A stretch of 9,215 nucleotides of DNA from Acidimicrobiia bacterium (GTDB lineage Bacteria > Actinomycetota > Acidimicrobiia > Acidimicrobiales > JACDCH01): NCBI GenBank assembly GCA_013694495.1, contig JACDCH010000548.1, forward strand, positions 1 to 9,215, written 5' to 3'. The notes below the pieces were generated by a model that ran no database searches, was not told the DNA's origin, and saw only the letters and a program-made list of their open reading frames with translations. Each line of letters opens with the position of its first letter. Position 1 is the first letter of the stretch. Both the position numbers and the translations under genes were made by a program. Positions 1 through 6,060 of this stretch are shown here, in pieces.

Positions 1-47
1 ACAACCGCGTCGCGACGCGCCCGTCGACCGCCGGAGGCGCTGGGGGT

Positions 48-66
48 CTGGGGGCGGAGCCCCCAG
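48..66. repeat. Perfect GC hairpin
   Basis: CTGGGGGC, a 3-base loop GGA and GCCCCCAG form an 8-base perfect stem. GGGGGTCTGGGGGC just upstream repeats the G-run, so the 5' arm could slip. Such hairpins are frequent between genes in GC-rich actinobacteria; without a T-run it could be either a terminator-like structure or a dispersed repeat. Confidence 0.55.
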
Positions 67-111
67 GCATCGGCCGCAGGGCGACGAAGTCGGCCGAGGA
101 CCGCAACGACC

Positions 112-123
112 GAGCGCAGCGAG
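112..123 (+). repeat. Short intergenic repeat GAGCGCAGCGAG, copy 1
   Basis: Identical to the copy at 5937-5948, with the preceding base C also shared. A one-base variant, GAGCGAAGCGAG, lies 34 bases downstream at 146-157. All the copies I found are outside genes. Confidence 0.5.
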
Positions 124-145
124 GGCGACACAACTCGCCGGAACG

Positions 146-157
146 GAGCGAAGCGAG
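146..157 (+). repeat. Short intergenic repeat variant GAGCGAAGCGAG, copy 2
   Basis: This copy differs at one base from those at 112-123 and 5937-5948. Read backwards on the same strand it gives the same string, so it is a perfect mirror repeat rather than a hairpin. Confidence 0.5.
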
Positions 158-172
158 TGACGGCGAAGAACT

Positions 173-1732
173 TCAGACGATGGAGGTGGTGTGGCCGGCC
201 CAGTACCGGTCGCGCAGGAAGCGCTTGTAGAGCTTGCCGGTGGGCAGCCGGGGCAGCTCTGCTTCGAAGTCGACGCTGCGCGGGCACTTGAAGCGGGCGA
301 GGTGGTCCTGGCAGAAGGCGATGAGCTCGCGCGCCACCTCGGGCCCGGGCTCGACGCCGTCCACCAACTGCACGACGGCCTTGACCTCCTCGCCGAGGTC
401 CTCGTTCGGCACCCCGAGCACCGCCGCGTCCATGACCTTGGGGTGGGTGATGAGGAGGTTCTCGGTCTCCTGGGGGTAGATGTTCACGCCGCCCGAGATG
501 ATCATGTACGACTTGCGGTCGGTGAGGTAGAGGAAGCCGTCGTCGTCGATGAAGCCGACGTCGCCGACGGTGCTCATCGAGCCCGACTCGTCGCGTGACT
601 CCTGCGTCTTCTCCGGCGCGTTGAAGTACTCGAAGTTCGTCGCCCCCTTGAACCACACCGTCCCGGGCGTCCCCACCGGGCACTCGTTTCCGTCGTCGTC
701 GAGGATGTGCAGCTCGCCGAGCACGGTCTTGCCCACGGTCCCCTTGTGGGCCAGCCACTCCTCGGAGTCGCAGAACGTGAAGCCGTTGGCCTCAGTGGCG
801 CCGTAGTACTCGATGATGATCGGGCCGAACCACCCGATCATCTGCTCCTTCACCGGCACGGGGCACGGTGCGGCGGCGTGGATGACGGCCTCCAGCGACG
901 ACAGGTCGGCCGCGTCGCGGACCTCGGCGGGGAGCTTCAGCAGGCGGGAGAACATCGTCGGCACCATCTGGACGTGGGTGATGCGGTGCTCGGCGAGCAG
1001 GGAGAGGAACCGCTCGGGATCGAAGTGCTCCATGATCACCGCGGTGCCGCCGAGGCGGACCGTGATCGACACGCTCGCCTGGGGGGCCGAGTGGTAGAGC
1101 GGCGCCGGCGACAGGTACGACATCCCCTCGCGGAACCGGTACATGGCCTTCACGAAGGCCATCACCGGCATCGGGTCAGCGGGGTGGGCGTCGGGCAGCG
1201 GTCGGAGGATGCCCTTCGGCTGGCCGGTCGTGCCCGACGAGTAGAGCATCGCCGCGCCGAGCTGCTCGTCGTCGACCGGCTCGCCCGGCAGCGCGCCGAC
1301 CACGTCCTCGTAGCGCTCGTAGCCCTCCGGGACCGGCTCGCCGTCGGGGACGTCGACGATCAGCCAGCGCTCCACGTCGGGGCAGCGCGCCGGCAGTTGC
1401 GCCGCCACCTCGCGCTTCGCCGCCGACGTGACGAAGACCCTGGCGTGGCAGTCGTTCACGATGTAGGCCACCTCGTCGGGCGAGAGGTAGCTGTTGATGC
1501 AGGTGTAGTAGAGGCCCGTGCGCTCGGCGGCCCCCTCGGCCTCGAGCAGCCGCACGTTGTTCTCCATGAGGAACGCCACGTGATCGGTGCGGCGCAGGCC
1601 GTGGTCGCGGAAGAGGTGGGCCAGCCGGTTGGCCCGCGCCTCGTACTCCCCGTACGTGACGACGAGCCCGCTCTCGCCCATGACGAACAGGGGCTGATCG
1701 GGGTGCTGGCGGGCGTGCTCTGCGGCGTACAT
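173..1732 (-). CDS. Acyl-CoA synthetase (FadD-type, AMP-forming ligase), copy 1
   Basis: A 519-residue ANL-superfamily ligase that should activate a carboxylic acid to its acyl-CoA through an acyl-adenylate, in the cytoplasm. Visible motifs: P-loop YSSGTTGQPKG (residues 164-174), HAAAPCP (285-291), YYGATE (309-314), GD (390-391), DRK (405-407) followed by IISGGVNIYPQE (411-422), and the catalytic Lys500 in PTGK. All core motifs are intact and the length is normal for the family. The ATG at 1732 is chosen because AGGAGG lies 4 bases upstream. The N-terminus resembles mycobacterial FadD4-like proteins (from memory). It is divergent from the P450 at 1880 and paralogous to the ligase at 3266-4831. 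A steroid or branched-chain acid substrate is inferred only from the neighbours; a medium- or long-chain fatty acid cannot be excluded. Confidence 0.93.
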   Translation of the reverse strand: MYAAEHARQHPDQPLFVMGESGLVVTYGEYEARANRLAHLFRDHGLRRTDHVAFLMENNVRLLEAEGAAERTGLYYTCINSYLSPDEVAYIVNDCHARVFVTSAAKREVAAQLPARCPDVERWLIVDVPDGEPVPEGYERYEDVVGALPGEPVDDEQLGAAMLYSSGTTGQPKGILRPLPDAHPADPMPVMAFVKAMYRFREGMSYLSPAPLYHSAPQASVSITVRLGGTAVIMEHFDPERFLSLLAEHRITHVQMVPTMFSRLLKLPAEVRDAADLSSLEAVIHAAAPCPVPVKEQMIGWFGPIIIEYYGATEANGFTFCDSEEWLAHKGTVGKTVLGELHILDDDGNECPVGTPGTVWFKGATNFEYFNAPEKTQESRDESGSMSTVGDVGFIDDDGFLYLTDRKSYMIISGGVNIYPQETENLLITHPKVMDAAVLGVPNEDLGEEVKAVVQLVDGVEPGPEVARELIAFCQDHLARFKCPRSVDFEAELPRLPTGKLYKRFLRDRYWAGHTTSIV

Positions 1733-1879
1733 GCGACCTCCTGGGGCCGCACCGTACCGGTTGGCCGCCTCGACGACCGGCCCCACCATGTCCGGCCCAC
1801 GACGTCCGCGGGGCGCAGCCGCGGCCGGCGGTGGAAGCGGGTTCTTGCCGCCACCGCGGCCTGCGGTGAGGATGTTGCC
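1733..1879. promoter_or_regulatory. Divergent intergenic region between acyl-CoA synthetase copy 1 and the P450
   Basis: This 147-base spacer must hold the promoters of both divergent genes. It is very GC-rich; I see no convincing -10 box and no copy of the steroid-type palindrome found at 4882-4903. On the plus strand GAGG at 1868-1871 sits 8 bases before the GTG at 1880 and is the likely ribosome binding site of the P450. Confidence 0.5.
1736..1742 (-). promoter_or_regulatory. Ribosome binding site of acyl-CoA synthetase copy 1
   Basis: Reading the minus strand, AGGAGGT is followed by CGC and the ATG at 1732. This near-perfect Shine-Dalgarno decides the start over an in-frame ATG 19 codons upstream (at 1789), which has no such signal. 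Confidence 0.75.
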
Positions 1880-3262
1880 GTGGTCGCCACGAGCATCGAA
1901 GACCGGGCCCAGCCAGCGGTGCTCCCACGGCCGCCGAGACGGGCCCAGGTCCGCTACCTCAGGACCCTGCTGCGCGACCCGCAACCGGTCCTCGACGAGC
2001 TGCGCGACCGCTACGGACCGGTCTGCGGCCTCGGCTTCGGGCCCGCTCGCATGGCGATCGTCGGCGGCCCCGAGGCCCTGCGCGACCTGTTCGCGCACCC
2101 GGTCGGATCCTTCCGCTGGGGGCACAAGTTCAACGCGTTGGGGTTCGTCGTCGGCGACGGGTCGATGATCGTGTCGGACGGGCCGGACCACGAGCGGCGA
2201 CGCTCGTCGGTGCAGGCTGCGTTCAGCCGCAAGCGCCTCAACTCGTGGATCCCGACGATCGTCGAGCGCACCGACGCCGCCGCCGACCGGTTGCTCGCAT
2301 CCGAGCCCACCGGCCCGGTCGACCTCTACCGCGTGGGCCGGGCCCTCGTGCTCGACATCGTGGTTCGCAGCCTGTTCGGCGAGCGCCTGGCCGCGCGGGC
2401 CGAGGAGATCGGTGCGCTGTTCCAGCGTCCGCAGGACTACCTCGAGTCCCCGGCGGTCCGGCAGCTGCCGCATCCGTTCCCGTACACCACCCGGGCGCGC
2501 GTGCGGGCCGACCGCCGGGCCATCGACGCCATCATCGACGGAGAGATCGCCGATCACCGGGCGCACCGCGTCGACGAACCGGGCAACGTGCTGGCGGCCC
2601 TGGTCGACGAGGGCCGCCTGACGGACGCCGAGATCCGCGACCAGGTCGCGACGCTCATCGGCGCCGGCTACGACACCACGTCGGCGTCGTTCGCCTGGAT
2701 CGTGTGGCGCGCCGCGCTCCAGCCCGGCCTCTGGGACCGCATCGGGGCCGAGGCCGAGGAGGTGCTCGGCACGCCCGGCAAGGCGATCGCCATCGACCAC
2801 TCGCACCTGGCCCGCCTCGACCTCGCGGCGCGCACGATGCGCGAGGCGCTGCGGCTCCACCCGGCCGGGGCCATCAGCCCGCGCGAGGCGGCGGTCGACG
2901 TCACGGTCGGCGGCTACCGGATCCCGAAGGGCACGCTGATCCTGTGGTCGGCGCACCTCGCCGGGCGCGACCCCGACACGTGGCCCGACCCGCTCCGCTT
3001 CGATCCCGACCGCTTCGTCGACCGCGGGGCCACAACCGCCGACCTCGCCTGGGTGCCGTTCGGGCGAGGGCCGCGCAACTGCATCGGCTTCGCCATCGCC
3101 CAGATGGAGCTCACGCTGATCACGGCCCGCCTGGCCCAGCGCCTGCTCGTGACCCCGACGTCGCACGAGCTGCCCCGACCCGTCGGGATGGTCGTCAACC
3201 GGCCCTCGGGCGGTGCGCCGATGCAGGTGGCCCGTCGTCCGGCCCCGGCGCGCGCCGGCTGA
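1880..3262 (+). CDS. Cytochrome P450 monooxygenase
   Basis: A 460-residue soluble P450 with no membrane anchor. It should insert one oxygen atom from O2 into a hydrophobic substrate, using electrons from separate redox partners, none of which is encoded in the window. Visible: I-helix AGYDTT (262-267), ExxR as EALR (322-325), DPDRF (375-379), and the heme loop FGRGPRNCIG (394-403) with Cys401 as axial ligand. The GTG at 1880 is chosen because GAGG precedes it by 8 bases and the protein then begins at a plausible P450 N-terminus; the reading frame stays open far upstream only because of GC bias. The heme loop GRGPRNCIG and I-helix differ from what I remember of the sterol 26-hydroxylases (CYP125: GGGxxxCIG and AGNETT), so it is not a simple orthologue of those. 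Its position between two acyl-CoA synthetases suggests a role on the same substrate, possibly terminal oxidation before CoA activation. Confidence 0.93.
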   Translation: MVATSIEDRAQPAVLPRPPRRAQVRYLRTLLRDPQPVLDELRDRYGPVCGLGFGPARMAIVGGPEALRDLFAHPVGSFRWGHKFNALGFVVGDGSMIVSDGPDHERRRSSVQAAFSRKRLNSWIPTIVERTDAAADRLLASEPTGPVDLYRVGRALVLDIVVRSLFGERLAARAEEIGALFQRPQDYLESPAVRQLPHPFPYTTRARVRADRRAIDAIIDGEIADHRAHRVDEPGNVLAALVDEGRLTDAEIRDQVATLIGAGYDTTSASFAWIVWRAALQPGLWDRIGAEAEEVLGTPGKAIAIDHSHLARLDLAARTMREALRLHPAGAISPREAAVDVTVGGYRIPKGTLILWSAHLAGRDPDTWPDPLRFDPDRFVDRGATTADLAWVPFGRGPRNCIGFAIAQMELTLITARLAQRLLVTPTSHELPRPVGMVVNRPSGGAPMQVARRPAPARAG

Positions 3263-3265
3263 CGG

Positions 3266-4831
3266 TCAGATCGCCCGCTCGACGCCCTCCCAATGCGGGT
3301 CGCGCAGCTTGCGCTTGTAGAGCTTGCCCGACGGGTCGCGCGGCATGTCGGTGGTGAAGTCGTAGGTCTTGGGCCGCTTGAAGCCGGCCAGGCGCTCCGC
3401 CGCGAAGCGGGTGAGCTCCGCGGCCAGCTCGGGGCCGGCCGCCACCCCCTCAGCCGGCTCGATGACGGCCTTGATCTCCTCGCCCCAGTCGGGGTGGGGG
3501 ATGCCGAACACCGCGGCGTCGCCGACCTTGGGGTGGGTGAGCAGCTCGCCTTCGATCTCGGCCGGGTAGATGTTCACGCCACCGGAAATGATCATGTCGA
3601 TCTTGCGGTCACGCAGGAACAGGTAGCCGTCCTCGTCGAGCTCGCCGACGTCGCCGACGGTGAAGTAGCTGGACCCGTCGGGGAAGTGCACCCGGTTGCC
3701 CTCGGTCTTCACGGTGTCGCCCTTGTACTCGAAGTTCGCCTGGCTCAGGGCCATGTAGACCGTGCCGACCTGCCCGGGCGGGAGCTCCTGCTTGTCGTCG
3801 TCCAAGATCTTGATCTCGGCGCCGGCCCACGCCTTGCCGACGGTGCCGGGCCGCTCGAGCCACTCCTGGGCCGTGACGATCGTGCCGCCGCCCTCGGTGG
3901 CCGCGTAATACTCCATCACCGCGTCGCCCCACCACTCGATCATCCGCCGCTTGACCTCCGGCGGGCAGGGCGCGGCGGCGTGAACCATGCATCGAACGGA
4001 CGAGCAGTCGTACTTCGCCTTCGCCTCGTCGGGCAGCGCCAGCAGGCGGTGCAGCTGGGTGGGGACCATGTGGGACGTCGTCACCCCGTGGCGGTCGATC
4101 AGCTGCAGCATCCCCTCGGGCGACCACTTGTCCATGAGCACGACCTTGTGCCCCATGTGCAGCGAGTTGGCCGTCCACAGCAGGACGGCCGTGTGGTAGA
4201 GCGGCGAGCCGGTGCAGTGCACGTTGCCGTCGCCCGCCCGCACCCCGAAGAGGGACAGGAACAGCGAGTAGAGACCGGCGAGCTCGTCGGGGTCCATGTC
4301 GACCCGGCCCCGCTTGACGCCTTTGGGCTTGCCGGTCGTGCCCGACGTGTAGTGCATCGGCGCCCCGGCCACGCGGTCGGTCGGTGGCGTGTCGGGCTGC
4401 CCGGCGAGCAGCTCCTCGAAGGGCCGGAAGCCAGCGACGTCGCCGATGGCGAGGGCCGGCGGGGCAGCGTCGCCCAGCTCGTCGAGGACCTTGGCCAACT
4501 CGGCGCCGAACCGCTCGTGGCCGATGATGGCCTTGGCCCCCGAGTCGCCGACGATGTAGGCGATCTCCGGCGCCACCAGGTGGTGGTTGATGGGGGTGAC
4601 GTACAGCCCGATCTGGGTGCCCGCCAGGAACGCCGCCACCATCTCCACGGAGTTCGGCAGGATGAGGGCCAGCGTGTCGTCCCGCCCGAGACCGAGGGCT
4701 CGCAGCCCGTTGCTGATGCGGTTGGCGAGCCCGGCGAGCTCGCCCGCGGTGATGCTCGTGCCGTCCGGCGCCACGAGCGCCTCCCGATCCGGATCTGCGG
4801 CCGCGACGAGGAAGAACCCGAGTTCTGACAC
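3266..4831 (-). CDS. Acyl-CoA synthetase (FadD-type, AMP-forming ligase), copy 2
   Basis: A 521-residue adenylate-forming acyl-CoA ligase. Motifs: YTSGTTGKPKG (161-171), HAAAPCP (284-290), YYAATE (308-313), GD (393-394), DRK (408-410) with IISGGVNIYPAE (414-425), and catalytic Lys503 in PSGK. It is paralogous to the ligase at 173-1732: the two share the HAAAPCP, EYYxATE and SGGVNIYP blocks and a similar C-terminal domain. The GTG at 4831 gives the N-terminus MSELGFF, which looks native; no Shine-Dalgarno lies at a normal distance, but a -10-like TAATCT ends 6 bases upstream, so a leaderless mRNA is likely. It converges on the P450, with only 3 bases between the two stop codons. It shares the control region 4832-4923 with the divergent OB-fold operon, which ties it to the same regulon. 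The substrate is unproven; a steroid side-chain acid is inferred. Confidence 0.93.
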   Translation of the reverse strand: MSELGFFLVAAADPDREALVAPDGTSITAGELAGLANRISNGLRALGLGRDDTLALILPNSVEMVAAFLAGTQIGLYVTPINHHLVAPEIAYIVGDSGAKAIIGHERFGAELAKVLDELGDAAPPALAIGDVAGFRPFEELLAGQPDTPPTDRVAGAPMHYTSGTTGKPKGVKRGRVDMDPDELAGLYSLFLSLFGVRAGDGNVHCTGSPLYHTAVLLWTANSLHMGHKVVLMDKWSPEGMLQLIDRHGVTTSHMVPTQLHRLLALPDEAKAKYDCSSVRCMVHAAAPCPPEVKRRMIEWWGDAVMEYYAATEGGGTIVTAQEWLERPGTVGKAWAGAEIKILDDDKQELPPGQVGTVYMALSQANFEYKGDTVKTEGNRVHFPDGSSYFTVGDVGELDEDGYLFLRDRKIDMIISGGVNIYPAEIEGELLTHPKVGDAAVFGIPHPDWGEEIKAVIEPAEGVAAGPELAAELTRFAAERLAGFKRPKTYDFTTDMPRDPSGKLYKRKLRDPHWEGVERAI

Positions 4832-4837
4832 ACCGTC

Positions 4838-4843
4838 AGATTA
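4838..4843 (-). promoter_or_regulatory. Putative -10 box for acyl-CoA synthetase copy 2 (leaderless)
   Basis: TAATCT on the minus strand fits the actinobacterial TANNNT -10 pattern. Six bases separate it from the GTG at 4831, so transcription would begin at or next to the start codon. No recognisable -35 hexamer is seen. Confidence 0.5.
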
Positions 4844-4881
4844 GTTCTCCCGCCGCACCGGCCGTGGGGCGACGGGGGGCG

Positions 4882-4903
4882 GAACGAGAACGCGTTCTAG
4901 TTC
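4882..4903. promoter_or_regulatory. KstR-like operator palindrome
   Basis: A 22-base inverted repeat with one mismatched pair, centred on a perfect 12-base palindrome AGAACGCGTTCT (4887-4898). The outer GAAC/GTTC arms extend the symmetry. The central 14 bases (4886-4899) match the published mycobacterial KstR consensus TNNAACNNGTTNNA at 7 of its 8 fixed positions; only the first T is a G. KstR is the TetR-family repressor of cholesterol catabolism. The site lies about 20 to 42 bases upstream of the start proposed for the OB-fold operon, across its -35 zone, where a repressor would block transcription. It is about 50 to 70 bases upstream of the divergent acyl-CoA synthetase start. The identity of the regulator is inferred; another TetR-family protein could bind it. 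Confidence 0.7.
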
Positions 4904-4909
4904 TCGCGC

Positions 4910-4915
4910 TAGGTT
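4910..4915 (+). promoter_or_regulatory. Putative -10 box for the OB-fold/ltp operon (leaderless)
   Basis: TAGGTT matches TANNNT and ends 8 bases before the GTG at 4924. That spacing puts the transcription start at or next to the start codon, consistent with the lack of any Shine-Dalgarno there. The expected -35 zone falls inside the palindrome at 4882-4903. Confidence 0.5.
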
Positions 4916-4923
4916 CCGCCGCC

Positions 4924-5379
4924 GTGACCGATGACCCGCACGGCGACGTGCTGACCGCGCCGCTCACCATCGAGTACCCGTTCAAGCGGACGACGGGGCC
5001 GGTGGTGGGCGCGTTCCTGACCGCACTGCGCGAGGGGTTCCTCGTGGGGATCAAGGGCTCGGACGGCCGGGTCCTGGTGCCGCCCACCGAGTACGACCCC
5101 ATGACGGGGGAGGACCTCACCGAGGTCGTGGAGGTCGGCCCCGCCGGCACCGTGACCACGTGGGCCTGGGTGCGCCACCCGGGGTCGAAGGCGCCGGTCG
5201 ACCGCCCGTTCGCCTGGGCCCTCATCCGGCCCGACGGCGCCGACACCGCGCTCCTCGGAGCCGTCGACGCCGGTGCCATCGGATCGATGGCGACCGGCAT
5301 GAAGGTCGAGCCCGTGTGGGCCGAAGAGCGCGAGGGCTCGATCACCGACATCACCTGCTGGACGGCGGTGGCCGGATGA
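4924..5379 (+). CDS. DUF35/OB-fold protein 1 (acyl-CoA-associated partner of thiolase-like proteins)
   Basis: A 151-residue protein of the DUF35 OB-fold type, whose members bind acyl-CoA and form complexes with thiolase-like enzymes and MaoC hydratases. The layout fits: an N-terminal helical part (about 1-38), a short hairpin where the zinc ribbon normally sits, holding VPPTEYDPMTG (52-62), then an OB-like beta region (about 65-148) containing VEVGPAGTVTTWAWV and ending near MKVEPVWAE. None of the four zinc-ribbon cysteines is present; the only Cys is residue 145. The GTG at 4924 is chosen from the -10-like box just upstream. The stop overlaps the start of the next gene as ATGA, so the two are likely translated together. 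The pair appears to correspond to the single longer Rv3521 of M. tuberculosis, inferred from gene order. No enzymatic residue is visible, so a structural or substrate-holding role is likely. Confidence 0.8.
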   Translation: MTDDPHGDVLTAPLTIEYPFKRTTGPVVGAFLTALREGFLVGIKGSDGRVLVPPTEYDPMTGEDLTEVVEVGPAGTVTTWAWVRHPGSKAPVDRPFAWALIRPDGADTALLGAVDAGAIGSMATGMKVEPVWAEEREGSITDITCWTAVAG

Positions 5380-5930
5380 CCGAGATCTTGCTCCCGGCGC
5401 GGCTGCAGGACGTCGAGGCGGTGCGCTCGGTGCGCACGCCGGCTTCCATCCAGTACTCGTACACGCCCGGCCAGGCCAGCAGCCGCTACCTGAAGGGCAT
5501 CGCCCAGCGGAAGATCATCGGGGCGCGGGTCGAGCCCGGCGCCAAGGTGTACGTCCCGCCGCGAGGCGCCGACCCGCAGCTCGGGAAGCCCACCACCGAG
5601 CAGGTCGAAGTGGGCGACCGGGGCACGCTCGTGAGCTTCTGCGTGGTCAACGTGAGCTTCCACGGCGGCACCCAGGAGATCCCGTACACCACAGGCAACA
5701 TCCTCCTCGACGGGTCCGACCAGCCGATCATGCACCTCATCCAGGAGTGCCCCGTCGACCAGGTGCGCATCGGGATGCGGCTCGAGGCCGTCTGGGTCGA
5801 CGACGCCGACCTCGGCCCGACCATGGAGTCGATCCGGTGGTTCCGCCCCCTCGACGAACCCGACCTCGACGTGCACATCCCCGGCGAGGACCGCCCCCTG
5901 TGGCTCGACTCGGAGGAGTTCAACCAGTGA
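5376..5930 (+). CDS. DUF35/OB-fold protein 2 (acyl-CoA-associated partner of thiolase-like proteins)
   Basis: A 184-residue DUF35 OB-fold protein. It shows the family pattern: an N-terminal stretch with YSYTPGQASSRYLKGI (27-42), the degenerate ribbon hairpin with KVYVPPRGADPQLG (57-70), then OB strands with EQVEVGDRGTLVSFCVVNV (75-93), GMRLEAVWVD (133-142) and an acidic, proline-rich tail (about 158-184). Cysteines occur only at 89 and 125, so the usual zinc ribbon is lost here too. It begins in ATGA overlap with the preceding OB-fold gene, which implies translational coupling and probably a heterodimer or a role equivalent to a two-domain protein. It precedes ltp4 by 130 bases. By analogy with the Ltp2-DUF35 aldolases, it probably contacts one of the thiolase-like subunits and helps hold the CoA substrate. 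No reaction of its own is visible. Confidence 0.85.
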   Translation: MTEILLPARLQDVEAVRSVRTPASIQYSYTPGQASSRYLKGIAQRKIIGARVEPGAKVYVPPRGADPQLGKPTTEQVEVGDRGTLVSFCVVNVSFHGGTQEIPYTTGNILLDGSDQPIMHLIQECPVDQVRIGMRLEAVWVDDADLGPTMESIRWFRPLDEPDLDVHIPGEDRPLWLDSEEFNQ

Positions 5931-5936
5931 TGACGC

Positions 5937-5948
5937 GAGCGCAGCGAG
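5937..5948 (+). repeat. Short intergenic repeat GAGCGCAGCGAG, copy 3
   Basis: An exact match to 112-123, placed directly after the stop of OB-fold protein 2 in the only long gap of the operon. Confidence 0.5.
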
Positions 5949-6047
5949 CCACGAGGCACAGCGGACCGTTCGGCCCCGACCGCTCGCCCGCCACGATCGG
6001 CGAGCACCTCCCGAGCCAAGCGAGGGGCGTCCCTCCGTTCGCCGACG

Positions 6048-6054
6048 AAGGAGG
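6048..6054 (+). promoter_or_regulatory. Ribosome binding site of ltp4
   Basis: AAGGAGG lies 6 bases before the ATG at 6061. It is the strongest Shine-Dalgarno in the plus-strand operon and fixes the start of the Ltp4-like protein. It suggests that this gene is initiated independently of the OB-fold pair upstream. Confidence 0.8.
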
Positions 6055-6060
6055 CCCCGG

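Larger units (their letters stand above)
1..172. other. Non-coding left edge with hairpin and short repeats
   Basis: No gene with a start, ribosome binding site or recognisable protein is seen here. The stretch contains the hairpin at 48-66, two copies of the GAGCGxAGCGAG repeat (112-123 and 146-157), and a weak inverted repeat TCGCCG/CGGCGA (135-140 and 161-166) just beyond the stop of the minus-strand acyl-CoA synthetase, which could help end its transcript. The tail of an upstream gene in the first 40 bases cannot be excluded. Confidence 0.5.
5931..6060 (+). other. Intergenic gap inside the operon with a small hairpin
   Basis: This 130-base spacer interrupts an otherwise tightly packed operon. 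It contains a copy of the short repeat GAGCGCAGCGAG (5937-5948) and a hairpin with a 7-base perfect stem, GCTCGCC (5982-5988) with GGCGAGC (5999-6005), and a 10-base loop. No T-run follows, so it is not a classical terminator; it may be an mRNA processing or stability element. I see no clear -10 box and no small gene. Confidence 0.45.

Noticed and set aside
1733..1789. Alternative ATG at 1789 adding 19 residues to ligase 1
   Set aside because: It has no ribosome binding site, and the added residues do not resemble the ligase N-terminus.
707..1879. Upstream extension of the P450 frame to an 851-residue protein
   Set aside because: The extension is antisense to the intact acyl-CoA synthetase, is rich in Arg, Val, Ala and His from GC bias, and has no P450 N-terminal features. 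The GTG at 1880 with GAGG fits a normal 460-residue P450.
1733..3166. Upstream extension of ligase 1 to a 997-residue minus-strand protein
   Set aside because: The extra 478 residues are the antisense of the P450 and contain no domain. The ATG at 1732 with AGGAGGT is clear.
3293..4828. 511-residue plus-strand frame opposite ligase 2
   Set aside because: Low-complexity antisense shadow; the minus strand carries every ligase motif in order.
4864..4923. Earlier GTG start for OB-fold protein 1
   Set aside because: It would place the operator and the -10-like box inside the coding region, and the extra 20 residues look non-native.
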